Shown: positions 45,504 through 54,484 of the stretch, piece after piece
Layout of the letters: each line of letters opens with the position of its first letter
How positions within the stretch are numbered: the stretch's first letter is position 1
Assembly: GCF_965283645.1 (NCBI RefSeq)
Contig: NZ_CBDIPG010000001.1
Coordinates: 806,001-870,000, forward strand
Direction: 5' to 3'
Length of the DNA stretch: 64,000 bases
Source of the DNA: Kordia sp965283645
GTDB taxonomy: Bacteria; Bacteroidota; Bacteroidia; Flavobacteriales; Flavobacteriaceae
Translations under genes and position numbers: made by a program
The notes under the pieces: model-generated
Seen by the model: only the letters and a program-made list of their open reading frames with translations
What the model was told of the DNA's origin: nothing
Database searches by the model: none

Positions 45504-46697
45504 TTATGAGTAAGAAGTAAAAAACCGCTTCCAAAAAATCGCATCTTTCCAACGTGTTTCTTGTTGGTATAAATTGTTTTTAGAGTGTAAATATTGCTTG
45601 AAAATGGTTTGCATGGTTTTTCCGTACTCGGGAAATGCTTCAGAATCTGCAAAATTCAACTTCTTTTCTATTGCTTCTGCCGCTTTTGCGGATGTGTAGA
45701 TTGCGTTTGTTATTCCGTGTGATGATAACGGATCAAAAGACATTGCGGCGTCTCCGATGGCTAACCAATTACTTCCTGCAATTTGTGAAGCAACTGATGA
45801 GTTTGCGTTTCCACCTTTTAATTTAGCCTGATTGGTTTCTTGCAGAAAATCTTTTAAGTAAACAGTTTCCGCTAATGCAGATTTCCATTGTGAAACTTCT
45901 TTTAATTGGGACAAAATTTCATGTCCTTTATGTGTAAAAATAGTGCATATATTTTCGGTTTCGTTTAATGCTGAGACAATTCCCCAACCTTCTTTAAAAC
46001 TTTCTACATAGACTTCATGCGTGAGTTTCGGATGTTGTATTTTTGGAATGTGACAACTTACAGCGACCAATTCATCATGAATTTCATTTTGAATTTTTAG
46101 TTTTTGTAAAACTGTACGATTTCTACCTGTTGCATCAATAAGAATTTTTCCTTGTATGATTTTCACACCTTCATTTTTTCCTAAAACAACTGTATTTCCA
46201 TATACTTCGTGAATAACTTCAAGTCCTTTTTGATACGAAATCATATTGTCTTTTATGAGTTCTCGAAGTTTTTCTAAGGTTTGGTGTTTGTTAATTTTCA
46301 ATCCATTTTTATACGGATTTTGATGAAAAAAGTTAATATCTGTTACACGTGAATTTCCCCACATAGAGTGATATCCATAGGTTTTTCGATATGCGTTTTC
46401 TTCAAAAATGGAAAGAAGTTTTAATTCATTTAGAAATTGCATAGCTGACGGTGGTAAAGTTTCACCAAGTGCAAAAGGTTGTTTTTCACCTTCTCTGTGT
46501 AACAAGACAAACGGAATTCCTTTTCGTTGTAAAAGCACTGCAAGCGTTATACCTGCAATGCCGTTGCCTAAAATGATGACTTGTTTTTTCACATTTTTCA
46601 GTTTTGTAATGACTGTATTCACAGATTTATTGGTAGTATTTAGTTTCAGAACATTCGAAGTGACGCTTTCGATATCTAATGATTCAAAAGCGCACAT
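45504..46697 (-). CDS. lodB: LodB-type flavoprotein, maturation factor for the adjacent quinoprotein oxidase
   Basis: A 397-residue FAD-dependent monooxygenase-like protein of the tryptophan-halogenase/geranylgeranyl-reductase superfamily. The FAD fingerprint VIILGNGIAGITLAVLLQRKG starts near residue 40, and the second motif AIGDAAMSFDPLSSHGI is near 320. In known LodA/LodB and GoxA/GoxB pairs the flavoprotein installs the cysteine-tryptophylquinone cofactor. It lies 56 bases downstream of the lodA-like gene. The start is ATG at 46697; the N-terminal 36 residues before the FAD fold are longer than usual, and a GTG at codon 36 would also fit. Confidence 0.85.
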   Translation of the reverse strand: MCAFESLDIESVTSNVLKLNTTNKSVNTVITKLKNVKKQVIILGNGIAGITLAVLLQRKGIPFVLLHREGEKQPFALGETLPPSAMQFLNELKLLSIFEENAYRKTYGYHSMWGNSRVTDINFFHQNPYKNGLKINKHQTLEKLRELIKDNMISYQKGLEVIHEVYGNTVVLGKNEGVKIIQGKILIDATGRNRTVLQKLKIQNEIHDELVAVSCHIPKIQHPKLTHEVYVESFKEGWGIVSALNETENICTIFTHKGHEILSQLKEVSQWKSALAETVYLKDFLQETNQAKLKGGNANSSVASQIAGSNWLAIGDAAMSFDPLSSHGITNAIYTSAKAAEAIEKKLNFADSEAFPEYGKTMQTIFKQYLHSKNNLYQQETRWKDAIFWKRFFTSYS

Positions 46698-46753
46698 CGA
46701 ATGAAATTGAGATGAAGTACTTCTTAGAGGTTTCTGCCTGCGCAGGAATGAAT

Positions 46754-48859
46754 CTAGTTATCCTTAGAATCGTACGCTACATATATAATGTTTGGAATTC
46801 CATCAATATCTAAATCCAGTTTTCTACCAGTTACAACTCCAATATCTTTCCATTGGTACACCATATTTATCAAACCGTTCATGTAACCGCCTTCTGCGTG
46901 ATATCCTATAAATCCTGTACTTGCCGTATGCAACCAATCCATTCGATTTGCATAAATGTTACGTTTTGTATCCTCTAAAATTGTTGGATCTAATAATTTT
47001 TCATAACTATCTTTTGGCAATACATGTACTGGTAAGTTTGCCGCCCACCATGATGGAATTGGATATTGTTTTTCTACGTATACAGCCTGACAACTTCCTG
47101 CGTCAGATTGCCACGGAATTCCCATCCATTTTGTTAAATCGCCTGGTGTAACTTTCCAAAACCAGCTATCTTCACTTCCGCTTTCCATTGATTTACGCAC
47201 ATCTTCTGCATTCATTGAGAAACCAAAATTGTTATAGAAAATTCTTTCTTGTTCTTCTTTTGAAGCTAGGTTTAATCGTACTTCACGCAATCCATAAGCA
47301 CCAATTCTGTAGTTAGAATTATCTACGATAAGTTTGTATGTTTCTTTGTTTTCAGCATAAATTTCATTGTGACGCATTGGCCAAGTTAATTCTACTCCTG
47401 GGTGAAATCCACCACCATATAACGTTTCCAATACGGCACGTGTCATTAATAATGGTTTGCGCGCTTCATCTTTTGCAGATTCTAAGAATTGCTGGCGGTA
47501 AAATTCGCCCATTTCATCCATGTTTTTAAAGTTGAAACTTGCTGGCGTATAAAAATTACCATCGCGCCATTCTCTTAGTTGTTCGTAAATCATTGGTGGA
47601 ATTGCAAACCATTGTGCCGGACTTCCTGGATAATCAATTGCATCACCTGGATAGTATGGTAGTTTTAATTCTTCTGTTCCGCTTCCACGATTGACCAAAT
47701 CCGTTGAGTTTTTACTTGGAATTATTGGCTCATTTGCCATATTATATGCAGGATTACGGAACATATTAAATATTTTTTCACGTACTGCATCAGCTTCCGC
47801 TTTTGGTTCTTTTGTATAAATATATTTGAATGTATCTGTTGCTATTAATTCGTCAATAGTTTCTTTGAATGACGGCGCTAAGAAATCACCTAAGTTTACC
47901 CATTGCATTCTGTATAAACGATACATCATTGGGAAAACGGTTGCCAATTCTGGGGCATGCTTTTCATTTGCCGCTCCCGTAATTAGATCAAACATTGTAG
48001 AAAGTGGTTGAATTTGTGGCGCATAATCTGGCGGAGCAGATGCAACCCAAGCGGCAGTATTTGCGTCGTCTAGTTTATATTCTTCCCCAGAATCTTTTTT
48101 GCGAATGTTTGCCGTAATGCGTCCATCACAAATGTCATCATACCAATTAGAATTATCTGCAAAATCAGTATTTAAGTCGGAAGGATTTAACGCCGCAGAA
48201 ATTCCGTCAGCTCCATAAAATATGAGTGTTCCATCATCATCGTATTCAACTGTTCCAAGATTTACATCTTTTGCATCAACATTCATACGTTTTGCCAACA
48301 TGCTGACACCATCTTTTGAAAATTTTGAAGAAGGAAATTGTCCTTTTATTTCTTTACGTTTATCATTTTCGTCAACACTGATCGTTCCTGGATGATTTAC
48401 CAAATCTTTACGAAAATTATAACCATCTTTTACTCGCAATTCTTGATTTAATACATTCGGATTTCTATATGCAGCATTAATTCCTGGCGCTAATTTATCT
48501 TTTACAAAATTTGGCGATAAGTTTTGATTGTCTGCTACTACAGATAAATCTAAACTATTATTAAAATCGTACCAAAATGGTTTTTTATTAGCAACTTCCA
48601 CTGACCATTCAATATCGTAAGCAGCCGCATCAATTTGTTTTGTTGGATTTCCGTTTGCATCACATTCATAAATGTAAAAACGTTGTGCTTGTTTTTTTAA
48701 ACGTCCATCTTTCGTTAAGTAATTTTTATCCGTTTCAAATAAGTTTGCCCAAGGAATTTCTGGACTAAATATTACTTGATCTTTCGTTGCAGGACCATTT
48801 CCAAGTCGTGCAATTCCGATAGAAGGATAGATTCTAAATTTTGGAGGTGTATTTGCCAT
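46754..48859 (-). CDS. lodA: LodA/GoxA-family cysteine-tryptophylquinone amino-acid oxidase
   Basis: A 701-residue protein starting with the family hallmark FRIYPSIGIARLGNGP. The likely CTQ cysteine is Cys590 (WQSDAGSCQAVYVEKQYPIPSWW read in part), with Trp642 and Trp670 downstream as candidates for the modified tryptophan. Known members oxidise lysine (LodA) or glycine (GoxA) and release hydrogen peroxide, giving the host antimicrobial activity and a role in biofilm dispersal. No signal peptide is seen, as in LodA. The substrate cannot be told from sequence by eye. It is the first gene of the pair with lodB. Confidence 0.9.
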   Translation of the reverse strand: MANTPPKFRIYPSIGIARLGNGPATKDQVIFSPEIPWANLFETDKNYLTKDGRLKKQAQRFYIYECDANGNPTKQIDAAAYDIEWSVEVANKKPFWYDFNNSLDLSVVADNQNLSPNFVKDKLAPGINAAYRNPNVLNQELRVKDGYNFRKDLVNHPGTISVDENDKRKEIKGQFPSSKFSKDGVSMLAKRMNVDAKDVNLGTVEYDDDGTLIFYGADGISAALNPSDLNTDFADNSNWYDDICDGRITANIRKKDSGEEYKLDDANTAAWVASAPPDYAPQIQPLSTMFDLITGAANEKHAPELATVFPMMYRLYRMQWVNLGDFLAPSFKETIDELIATDTFKYIYTKEPKAEADAVREKIFNMFRNPAYNMANEPIIPSKNSTDLVNRGSGTEELKLPYYPGDAIDYPGSPAQWFAIPPMIYEQLREWRDGNFYTPASFNFKNMDEMGEFYRQQFLESAKDEARKPLLMTRAVLETLYGGGFHPGVELTWPMRHNEIYAENKETYKLIVDNSNYRIGAYGLREVRLNLASKEEQERIFYNNFGFSMNAEDVRKSMESGSEDSWFWKVTPGDLTKWMGIPWQSDAGSCQAVYVEKQYPIPSWWAANLPVHVLPKDSYEKLLDPTILEDTKRNIYANRMDWLHTASTGFIGYHAEGGYMNGLINMVYQWKDIGVVTGRKLDLDIDGIPNIIYVAYDSKDN

Positions 48860-48883
48860 AATGTGTTGATTTTTTTAGTTGCC

Positions 48884-48891
48884 TAAAGATA
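48884..48891 (-). promoter_or_regulatory. Possible -7 box for the lodA-lodB pair
   Basis: TATCTTTA on the minus strand, seven of eight matches to TAnnTTTG, about 25 bases before the ATG at 48859. Confidence 0.35.
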
Positions 48892-49013
48892 AATGTAGTC
48901 GTGTTTTTATACTAGCGTATTTTTACGTGGTTTTATGAAATAAGTAATTGTTTTTTCTTTCAGAATGATTGTAGTATTTTTAATAAATATCATTTGACTT
49001 AAATTAGAGAAAC

Positions 49014-49577
49014 ATGAAATATAGAATTATAGCAGAAGAATTGGTTTTTAATGGTTTTTTTCAGGTTAAGAAAGGAACAATTACACATGATCGGTTTAAT
49101 GGCGAGCAAATTACGGTGGATCGCTTATCGTTTGAACGTAACAATTCCGTTGCAATTTTGATTTATGAACAAGACACAGATTCGTTTTTATTTACCAATC
49201 AATTTAGATATCCAACCGTACAAGAAACTAACGGTTGGTTGCTGGAAATTCCTGCAGGCTCCATGAAACCTGTAGATAATCCTGAAGTTAGAGTTCGGGA
49301 AGAAGTGAAAGAAGAAATTGGTTACGAAATGGATTCCGTTGAACTCATCAGTGAATCGTTTGTTTCGCCTGGCGGTTGTTCGGAAAAAACCTATCTGTAT
49401 TATGCGGAAGTCAACTCTACACACAAAACAGCAAAAGGTGGCGGTTTGGAAAGTGAACAAGAAGATATTCAATTGGTTAAATTATCGAAAGAAATGGTCA
49501 TTCAAAAGTATCAGAACAAAGAATTTTTAGATGCCAAAACGATTATGGCGATTCAGTGGTATTTGTTGAATCATTAA
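49014..49577 (+). CDS. NUDIX hydrolase (ADP-sugar pyrophosphatase-like)
   Basis: A 187-residue protein that should hydrolyse a nucleoside diphosphate linked to another group. The NUDIX box runs from Gly82 (GSMKPVDNPEVRVREEVKEE then IGY) with the metal-binding Glu pair at 100-101. The first Glu of the box is Asp88 and the Arg is Glu96, so the box is mildly atypical. The preceding ETNGWLLEIPAGSM and the QFRYP motif fit the ADP-ribose/ADP-sugar branch. It is divergent from lodA. Confidence 0.88.
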   Translation: MKYRIIAEELVFNGFFQVKKGTITHDRFNGEQITVDRLSFERNNSVAILIYEQDTDSFLFTNQFRYPTVQETNGWLLEIPAGSMKPVDNPEVRVREEVKEEIGYEMDSVELISESFVSPGGCSEKTYLYYAEVNSTHKTAKGGGLESEQEDIQLVKLSKEMVIQKYQNKEFLDAKTIMAIQWYLLNH

Positions 49578-49652
49578 AAGATTGAAAATTGAAGAATTGA
49601 AAAATTGATTGGTTTATGAAATATTCGTAAAATATCATAAAGCTACAAAGTA

Positions 49653-49734
49653 CGTCATTCTGAACTTGATTCAGAGTCTCATACTATTGTGAATCAATCT
49701 TATATCTGAGACTTGAAATAAATTCAGGTTGACG
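49653..49734. repeat. Long imperfect inverted repeat (flavobacterial REP-like element)
   Basis: Left arm starts CGTCATTCTGAACTTGATTC and runs to TCTCA at 49681. The right arm from TGAGACTTGAAA to TTCAGGTTGACG (49707-49734) is its near reverse complement. The transcript would form a hairpin of about 80 bases. Related half-elements occur at 35901 and 56741. Confidence 0.7.
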
Positions 49735-49825
49735 CAGTAACTATTTGACACAAAGCGGATCTACAAAAGAGTTTAAAAGTCTACTAGTTTATTTCTAATC
49801 GATAAAATATTGAGGTTTTTTTCTG

Positions 49826-49843
49826 GATTACGGGAAACCACAT
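49826..49843 (+). promoter_or_regulatory. 18-bp element, copy 2, upstream of the DUF4238 gene
   Basis: GATTACGGGAAACCACAT, identical to 44325-44342, about 95 bases before the ATG at 49939. Here the motif also opens a short hairpin whose right arm is GTGTAATC. Confidence 0.6.
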
Positions 49844-49938
49844 TGTGTATGTGTAATCTTTGGTTTACTTTGAATCAACTCACAAGTCTATCTGGAAAAT
49901 ACAATAAAAGTCTAAATATCAATAAATAAAAAACTGAA

Positions 49939-50817
49939 ATGAGTATACCTAGAAATCATCATTATGTATCCCAAGTATTAATTAAAAAATTTCTAACAGT
50001 TAATAAATATTACAGCTATTATAGTAAATTAGAAAAGAAAGTTTTAACTAAAAGATTAGAAAGAAAAGACTTTGCTGAAAAGGATTTAAATTCAATTACA
50101 GATGATAAAAATGAAATTGATCATAAAACAATTGAAGATAATTTAAATTCGAATTTTGAAAGAGATTTTAATAAATACTATCACTCATTATTCAAAAGCA
50201 TAGAGACTAATAATCTCGTTTTATTTGAACAATCGATAAAATATTTAATAAGGCTAGGTATTATTGGTGACATGCGTACTAGGGAGCATCAATTAGAAAC
50301 ACAAAATGCAATTTTAGGGGGATTAAGTGATATGTATGATCTTTTTTCAGATGAATTAAAGCAAGAATTTTCTAATATTATTGATACACAAAAACCTGTA
50401 AAAAATAAATTACCCATTGACTTTAATAAACTTACTGATGAAATATTATATAATATGGGGGAAATTAATTATTATGTTTTTAAAGCCCATAAAAATCATT
50501 TCTTTTTTTTACCCGATAATACTTCGATAATAAATCGATCCAAGTCTTATGAAGATATAAAAACCGATGATGGTTTGACATTGACTAGTCCTGCTGCACA
50601 TATAACAATGGTAATCTACCCTATAAATAGTAAAACAATCATAGCTACTATGTCTCAGAAAATAAACAATCAATACAAAAGTGGAACTTTCAATTTATCG
50701 GAAGAAATGACTGAATCATATAATTATTCATTTATTAACAATTCAAGAGATAAGGTTATTTGTGAAAATGAGAAATATCTAAATATGTTTATAAATAAAT
50801 ATAGAACAAAACTCTAA
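49939..50817 (+). CDS. DUF4238 family protein
   Basis: A 292-residue protein beginning with the DUF4238 signature IPRNHHYVSQVLIKKF. The middle is helical and rich in Asn/Lys, and the block LPDNTSIINRSKS with a later TSPAAHITMVIYPIN matches the second conserved part of the family. No signal peptide. DUF4238 proteins are sporadic and found in accessory regions of many bacteria; function is unknown. Its A/T content looks higher than that of neighbouring core genes, which suits recent acquisition. Confidence 0.85.
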   Translation: MSIPRNHHYVSQVLIKKFLTVNKYYSYYSKLEKKVLTKRLERKDFAEKDLNSITDDKNEIDHKTIEDNLNSNFERDFNKYYHSLFKSIETNNLVLFEQSIKYLIRLGIIGDMRTREHQLETQNAILGGLSDMYDLFSDELKQEFSNIIDTQKPVKNKLPIDFNKLTDEILYNMGEINYYVFKAHKNHFFFLPDNTSIINRSKSYEDIKTDDGLTLTSPAAHITMVIYPINSKTIIATMSQKINNQYKSGTFNLSEEMTESYNYSFINNSRDKVICENEKYLNMFINKYRTKL

Positions 50818-50943
50818 TTGAAATTTTATGTTTTATTTTTCTAATAAAATATTTTATCTGTTCAATAAATAGACTATCAACTACAAACCCACTTTAACAA
50901 ATCATTATAAACCCAAAATCACAATAAAATAAAATTAAACGTT

Positions 50944-50951
50944 TATATTTG
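50944..50951 (+). promoter_or_regulatory. Bacteroidetes -7 box for the BatA operon
   Basis: TATATTTG matches TAnnTTTG, 19 bases before the ATG at 50970. It overlaps a TTG-initiated extension of the frame at 50949, so the later ATG is the start. Confidence 0.6.
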
Positions 50952-50969
50952 ACAAACGTTTTTATAGGA

Positions 50970-52898
50970 ATGCAATTCAAATACCCAGAAGTACTTTACG
51001 CGCTAGTTTTACTCCTTATTCCTATTCTTGTTCATTTGTTTCAATTGCGACGCTTTGAAAAGACTGCGTTTACAAATGTAAAGTTTCTGCAAAACGTTAT
51101 TCTTCAGACACGTAAAAGCTCACAATTAAAAAAATGGTTGATTCTTTGTACACGCTTATTAGCACTCGCCGCACTTGTTATAGCCTTTGCTCAACCGTAT
51201 TTTGCGAATAGAGATATTGTAAAAACCGAAAACGAAACGGTTATCTATTTAGACAATTCGTTTAGCATGCAAACGAAAGGTGAAAAAGGCGATTTACTCA
51301 AACGCGCTGTTCAAGAATTACTAAATACGGTTCCGGAAGATGAAGAAGTTTCTATATTTACGAATACAGAAACCTATAAAAACACAACGATCAAAAGTAT
51401 TCGAAATGAATTGTTGCAATTAGAATATTCGCATCAACAAGAAGCAATTCCTTCTGTAATTCTAAAAGGTCGTAAGTTATTTACGAAACAACAGAATTCG
51501 GTTAAAAACTTGATTCTTATCTCAGATTTTCAACAACATGCACAACTTTCAGTGCAGAATGATAGTACGTTTAGCACAAATTATATTCAACTAAAACCTG
51601 CAAACGCCAACAATATTGCGTTGGATAGTTTATACATTTCAGAACAAGATGCAAATTCGGTTACAATTGCGGTTGTCCTTAAAAACTCAGGAATTCCTGT
51701 GCAAGATGTACCCGTTTCGCTATACGATGGCGAAAGTTTGATTGCAAAATCGTCTGTGAATTTAGATACGCAAAATGCTTCAGAAGTCACATTTTCGATT
51801 CCTTCAAATAAAGTGATTCAAGGAACTATTAAAATTGATGACAATTCGTTACAGTTTGATAATCAACTATTTTTCAACATCAACGCGCCTGAAAAAATTA
51901 ATGTATTAGCCATCAATGAAGCGGATGACGAATTTTTGAAGAAATTGTACACGGAAGACGAATTCAACTTGATTTCTGCTCCTATAAATCAATTGAATTA
52001 CAATGCCATTTCAACACAACAATTGATTATTCTTAACGAACTAAAAACGATTCCGAATCCGTTGTTGACAGCGTTGAGAAGTTTCAAACAAAACGGCGGT
52101 TCGTTAGTAATTATTCCCGCGAAGGAAAGCACTTTAAACACGTATAACGAATTACTACAAGCGAATAATTTTAGACGTTTTCAAGAAATTCCAAACGTAA
52201 CTGAAAAGAAAATTACAAACATTAACTTCTCGCATCCGTTGTTTACAAATGTGTTTGAGAAAAAAGTGACCAATTTTCAATATCCGAAAGTGAATCATTA
52301 TTTCAACATGGAAAAAGCAAGTGCCGCAATTCTATCGTTAGAAAATAATGCGCAGTTTTTAGTTGAAAACGATGAAACCTATCTTTTTACAGCGGCTATT
52401 AATAAGGAAAATTCAAACTTTAAAAGCACGCCGTTAATTGTGCCAATCTTTTATAATATTGGAAAAAATAGTTTGCAATTAACCAACCTGTATTACACCT
52501 TAGGTAAAGAAAATACGTTTGATGTACAGACTTCGTTATCGCAAGATGCGGTCTTAACAATTGTGAAAGACACAGAAGAATTTATTCCATTACAACAAAC
52601 TGCAAATAATAAAGTTCGTTTAACAACAGATGAATTTCCTACAACTGCGGGAATTTACACTATAAAAAATCAAAATACTGATTTACAAAAAGTTAGCTAT
52701 AATTTTGATCGAAAAGAAAGTACGTTACAATATCATAACATTGCCAATTTATATCCAGAAAATACACATACTACGGTAGCTCAATTTTTTGAAGATTTAA
52801 AAAATGAACAGTCTGTAGCTTCGCTTTGGAAATGGTTTGTTATTTTTGCATTACTATTTTTATGTATTGAAATTTTGATTTTAAAATTCGTCAAATGA
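50970..52898 (+). CDS. BatA-domain membrane protein
   Basis: A 642-residue inner-membrane protein. The N-terminal BatA domain (about 1-80) has two hydrophobic helices and the family motif LFQLRRFEKTAFTNVKFL. A VWA-like region follows (TVIYLDNSFSMQTK near 95, replacing the MIDAS DxSxS by DNSFSM). A long beta-rich periplasmic part comes next and a C-terminal helix (WFVIFALLFLCIEILILKFVK) closes the chain. Relatives belong to the aerotolerance Bat group or act as envelope scaffolds. It overlaps the dihydroorotase-like gene by four bases, so the two are translationally coupled. Confidence 0.88.
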   Translation: MQFKYPEVLYALVLLLIPILVHLFQLRRFEKTAFTNVKFLQNVILQTRKSSQLKKWLILCTRLLALAALVIAFAQPYFANRDIVKTENETVIYLDNSFSMQTKGEKGDLLKRAVQELLNTVPEDEEVSIFTNTETYKNTTIKSIRNELLQLEYSHQQEAIPSVILKGRKLFTKQQNSVKNLILISDFQQHAQLSVQNDSTFSTNYIQLKPANANNIALDSLYISEQDANSVTIAVVLKNSGIPVQDVPVSLYDGESLIAKSSVNLDTQNASEVTFSIPSNKVIQGTIKIDDNSLQFDNQLFFNINAPEKINVLAINEADDEFLKKLYTEDEFNLISAPINQLNYNAISTQQLIILNELKTIPNPLLTALRSFKQNGGSLVIIPAKESTLNTYNELLQANNFRRFQEIPNVTEKKITNINFSHPLFTNVFEKKVTNFQYPKVNHYFNMEKASAAILSLENNAQFLVENDETYLFTAAINKENSNFKSTPLIVPIFYNIGKNSLQLTNLYYTLGKENTFDVQTSLSQDAVLTIVKDTEEFIPLQQTANNKVRLTTDEFPTTAGIYTIKNQNTDLQKVSYNFDRKESTLQYHNIANLYPENTHTTVAQFFEDLKNEQSVASLWKWFVIFALLFLCIEILILKFVK

Positions 52899-54151
52899 AC
52901 CTCATCATAAAATCCGCAACTATCCTAGATTTGAAGAGCAAACACAACGGCTCTACACATGATATTTTGATAGAAAACGGAATCATTACACAAATTGCTT
53001 CAACTATTGAAAACCCAAACAATTACGATACCATTTCATACGAAAATCTGCATGTTTCGCAAGGTTGGTTTGACAGTAGCGTAAGTTTAGGTGAACCAGG
53101 TTTTGAAGAACGTGAAACGATTGAAAACGGACTTAAAACTGCGGCAAAAAGTGGTTTTACGGCAATTGCGGTAAATCCGAATGCGAATCCGATTGCAGAT
53201 TCGAAAGCAGATATTGCCTTTTTAAAAAGCAATGCTTTTGGAAACGCCGTTGACCTCTATCCTATTGGCGCGTTGACGACAAAAAGTGAAAGTGTAGATT
53301 TAGCCGAGTTGTTCGATATGAAAAATGCTGGCGCAGTTGCGTTTGGCGATTATCAGAAATCGATTGACAATCCAAATTTGTTAAAAATAGCGTTGTTATA
53401 CGCTTCCAACTTTGGTGGTTTGGTCTTATCATTTCCACAAGAGAACAAAATTGCAGGAAAAGGAATTGTCAACGAAGGACACAATAGTACACGTTTAGGT
53501 TTGAAAGGAATTCCAAGTTTGGCAGAAGAGTTACAGGTTGCCCGCGATTTATTTCTGTTAGAATATACACAAGGAAAATTACACATTCCAACAATTTCTA
53601 CAGCGAAATCAGTTCAATTAATTCGTGAAGCCAAACAAAAAGGTTTGAATGTAAGTTGTTCAGTTGCTATTCATAATATTTTACTGTCTGATGACGAATT
53701 GGAAGAGTTTGATACCAATTACAAAATATTGCCACCATTGCGCACGAAAAATGATTGTGAAGCCATTGTAGCAGGTTTACAAGATGGAACAATTGACATG
53801 ATTACCAGCGATCACAATCCAATAGATGTAGAACATAAGAAAGTTGAGTTTGATAACGCTATGTACGGAACTATTGGTTTGGAAACGGCTTTTGGTGCTT
53901 TACAAACGGTGTTATCAACAGAAAAAGTAATTGAATTGCTAACTGCTGGAAAAGAACGATTTGGAATTGAAGCGTCTCAAATTGCAGTAGGACAAATAGC
54001 AAATCTGACACTTTTCAATCCGAAAGGAAACTATACATTTACAGAAAAACACATTCATAGTACCTCTAAAAATAGTGCTTTTTTAGGAAAAAAACTCAAC
54101 GGAACTGTGTACGGAATTGTGCATAATCATCAAAAAATAGATTCAATATGA
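52895..54151 (+). CDS. Dihydroorotase-like amidohydrolase lacking the metal-binding His pair
   Basis: A 418-residue protein of the class I dihydroorotase family. The fold markers are present: LGEPGFEERETIENGLKTAA near 65, NPNANPIAD near 95 and TSDHNPIDVEHKKVEF near 300. The catalytic D-x-H-x-H-L-R motif reads D60-S-S-V-S-L-G66, so both zinc-binding histidines and the substrate-binding arginine are lost. It should be inactive as dihydroorotase, like pseudo-DHOases that act as scaffolds for aspartate carbamoyltransferase. Its coupling to a BatA-type gene and a DUF4870 gene is unrelated to pyrimidine genes. Confidence 0.85.
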   Translation: MNLIIKSATILDLKSKHNGSTHDILIENGIITQIASTIENPNNYDTISYENLHVSQGWFDSSVSLGEPGFEERETIENGLKTAAKSGFTAIAVNPNANPIADSKADIAFLKSNAFGNAVDLYPIGALTTKSESVDLAELFDMKNAGAVAFGDYQKSIDNPNLLKIALLYASNFGGLVLSFPQENKIAGKGIVNEGHNSTRLGLKGIPSLAEELQVARDLFLLEYTQGKLHIPTISTAKSVQLIREAKQKGLNVSCSVAIHNILLSDDELEEFDTNYKILPPLRTKNDCEAIVAGLQDGTIDMITSDHNPIDVEHKKVEFDNAMYGTIGLETAFGALQTVLSTEKVIELLTAGKERFGIEASQIAVGQIANLTLFNPKGNYTFTEKHIHSTSKNSAFLGKKLNGTVYGIVHNHQKIDSI

Positions 54152-54474
54152 ATCCACAAATAATTGAAGAAGGAAGACAAAACGCCATTATTTCCTATAT
54201 CACATTGATAGGAACCGTAATTGCGATTATTTCAAATACAGAAAAGAAGAATCCATACGCAAGTTTTCATATACGACAAGCATTAGGACTTAATATGTTG
54301 TTTTTTGCTATTGCAGTTGTGGTCAGTTATTTTGATAATTGGATGATTTCTTCTGCTTTTTATGTATTCTTTGCTGTTTTGTGGTTTTTTGGACTCACAA
54401 ATGCGTTTCAATGTGAACATGAACCAATTCCAATAGTTGGTGATTTTTTCCAAAAATTGTTTAAATCATTATAA
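54148..54474 (+). CDS. Small DUF4870-like membrane protein
   Basis: A 108-residue inner-membrane protein with three hydrophobic segments (about 15-30, 48-66 and 70-90), matching DUF4870-type proteins by the motif NPYASFHIRQALGLNMLF. ATG overlaps the stop of the dihydroorotase-like gene by four bases (ATGA), so translation is coupled. Function is unknown. Confidence 0.82.
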   Translation: MNPQIIEEGRQNAIISYITLIGTVIAIISNTEKKNPYASFHIRQALGLNMLFFAIAVVVSYFDNWMISSAFYVFFAVLWFFGLTNAFQCEHEPIPIVGDFFQKLFKSL

Positions 54475-54484
54475 TTTTATCAGT

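Larger units (their letters stand above)
49578..49938. other. Gene-free stretch with a REP-like palindrome and the 18-bp element
   Basis: A 361-base intergenic region. It holds a long imperfect palindrome (49653-49734) and the shared 18-mer (49826-49843), and no coding frame that I can support. Confidence 0.6.
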
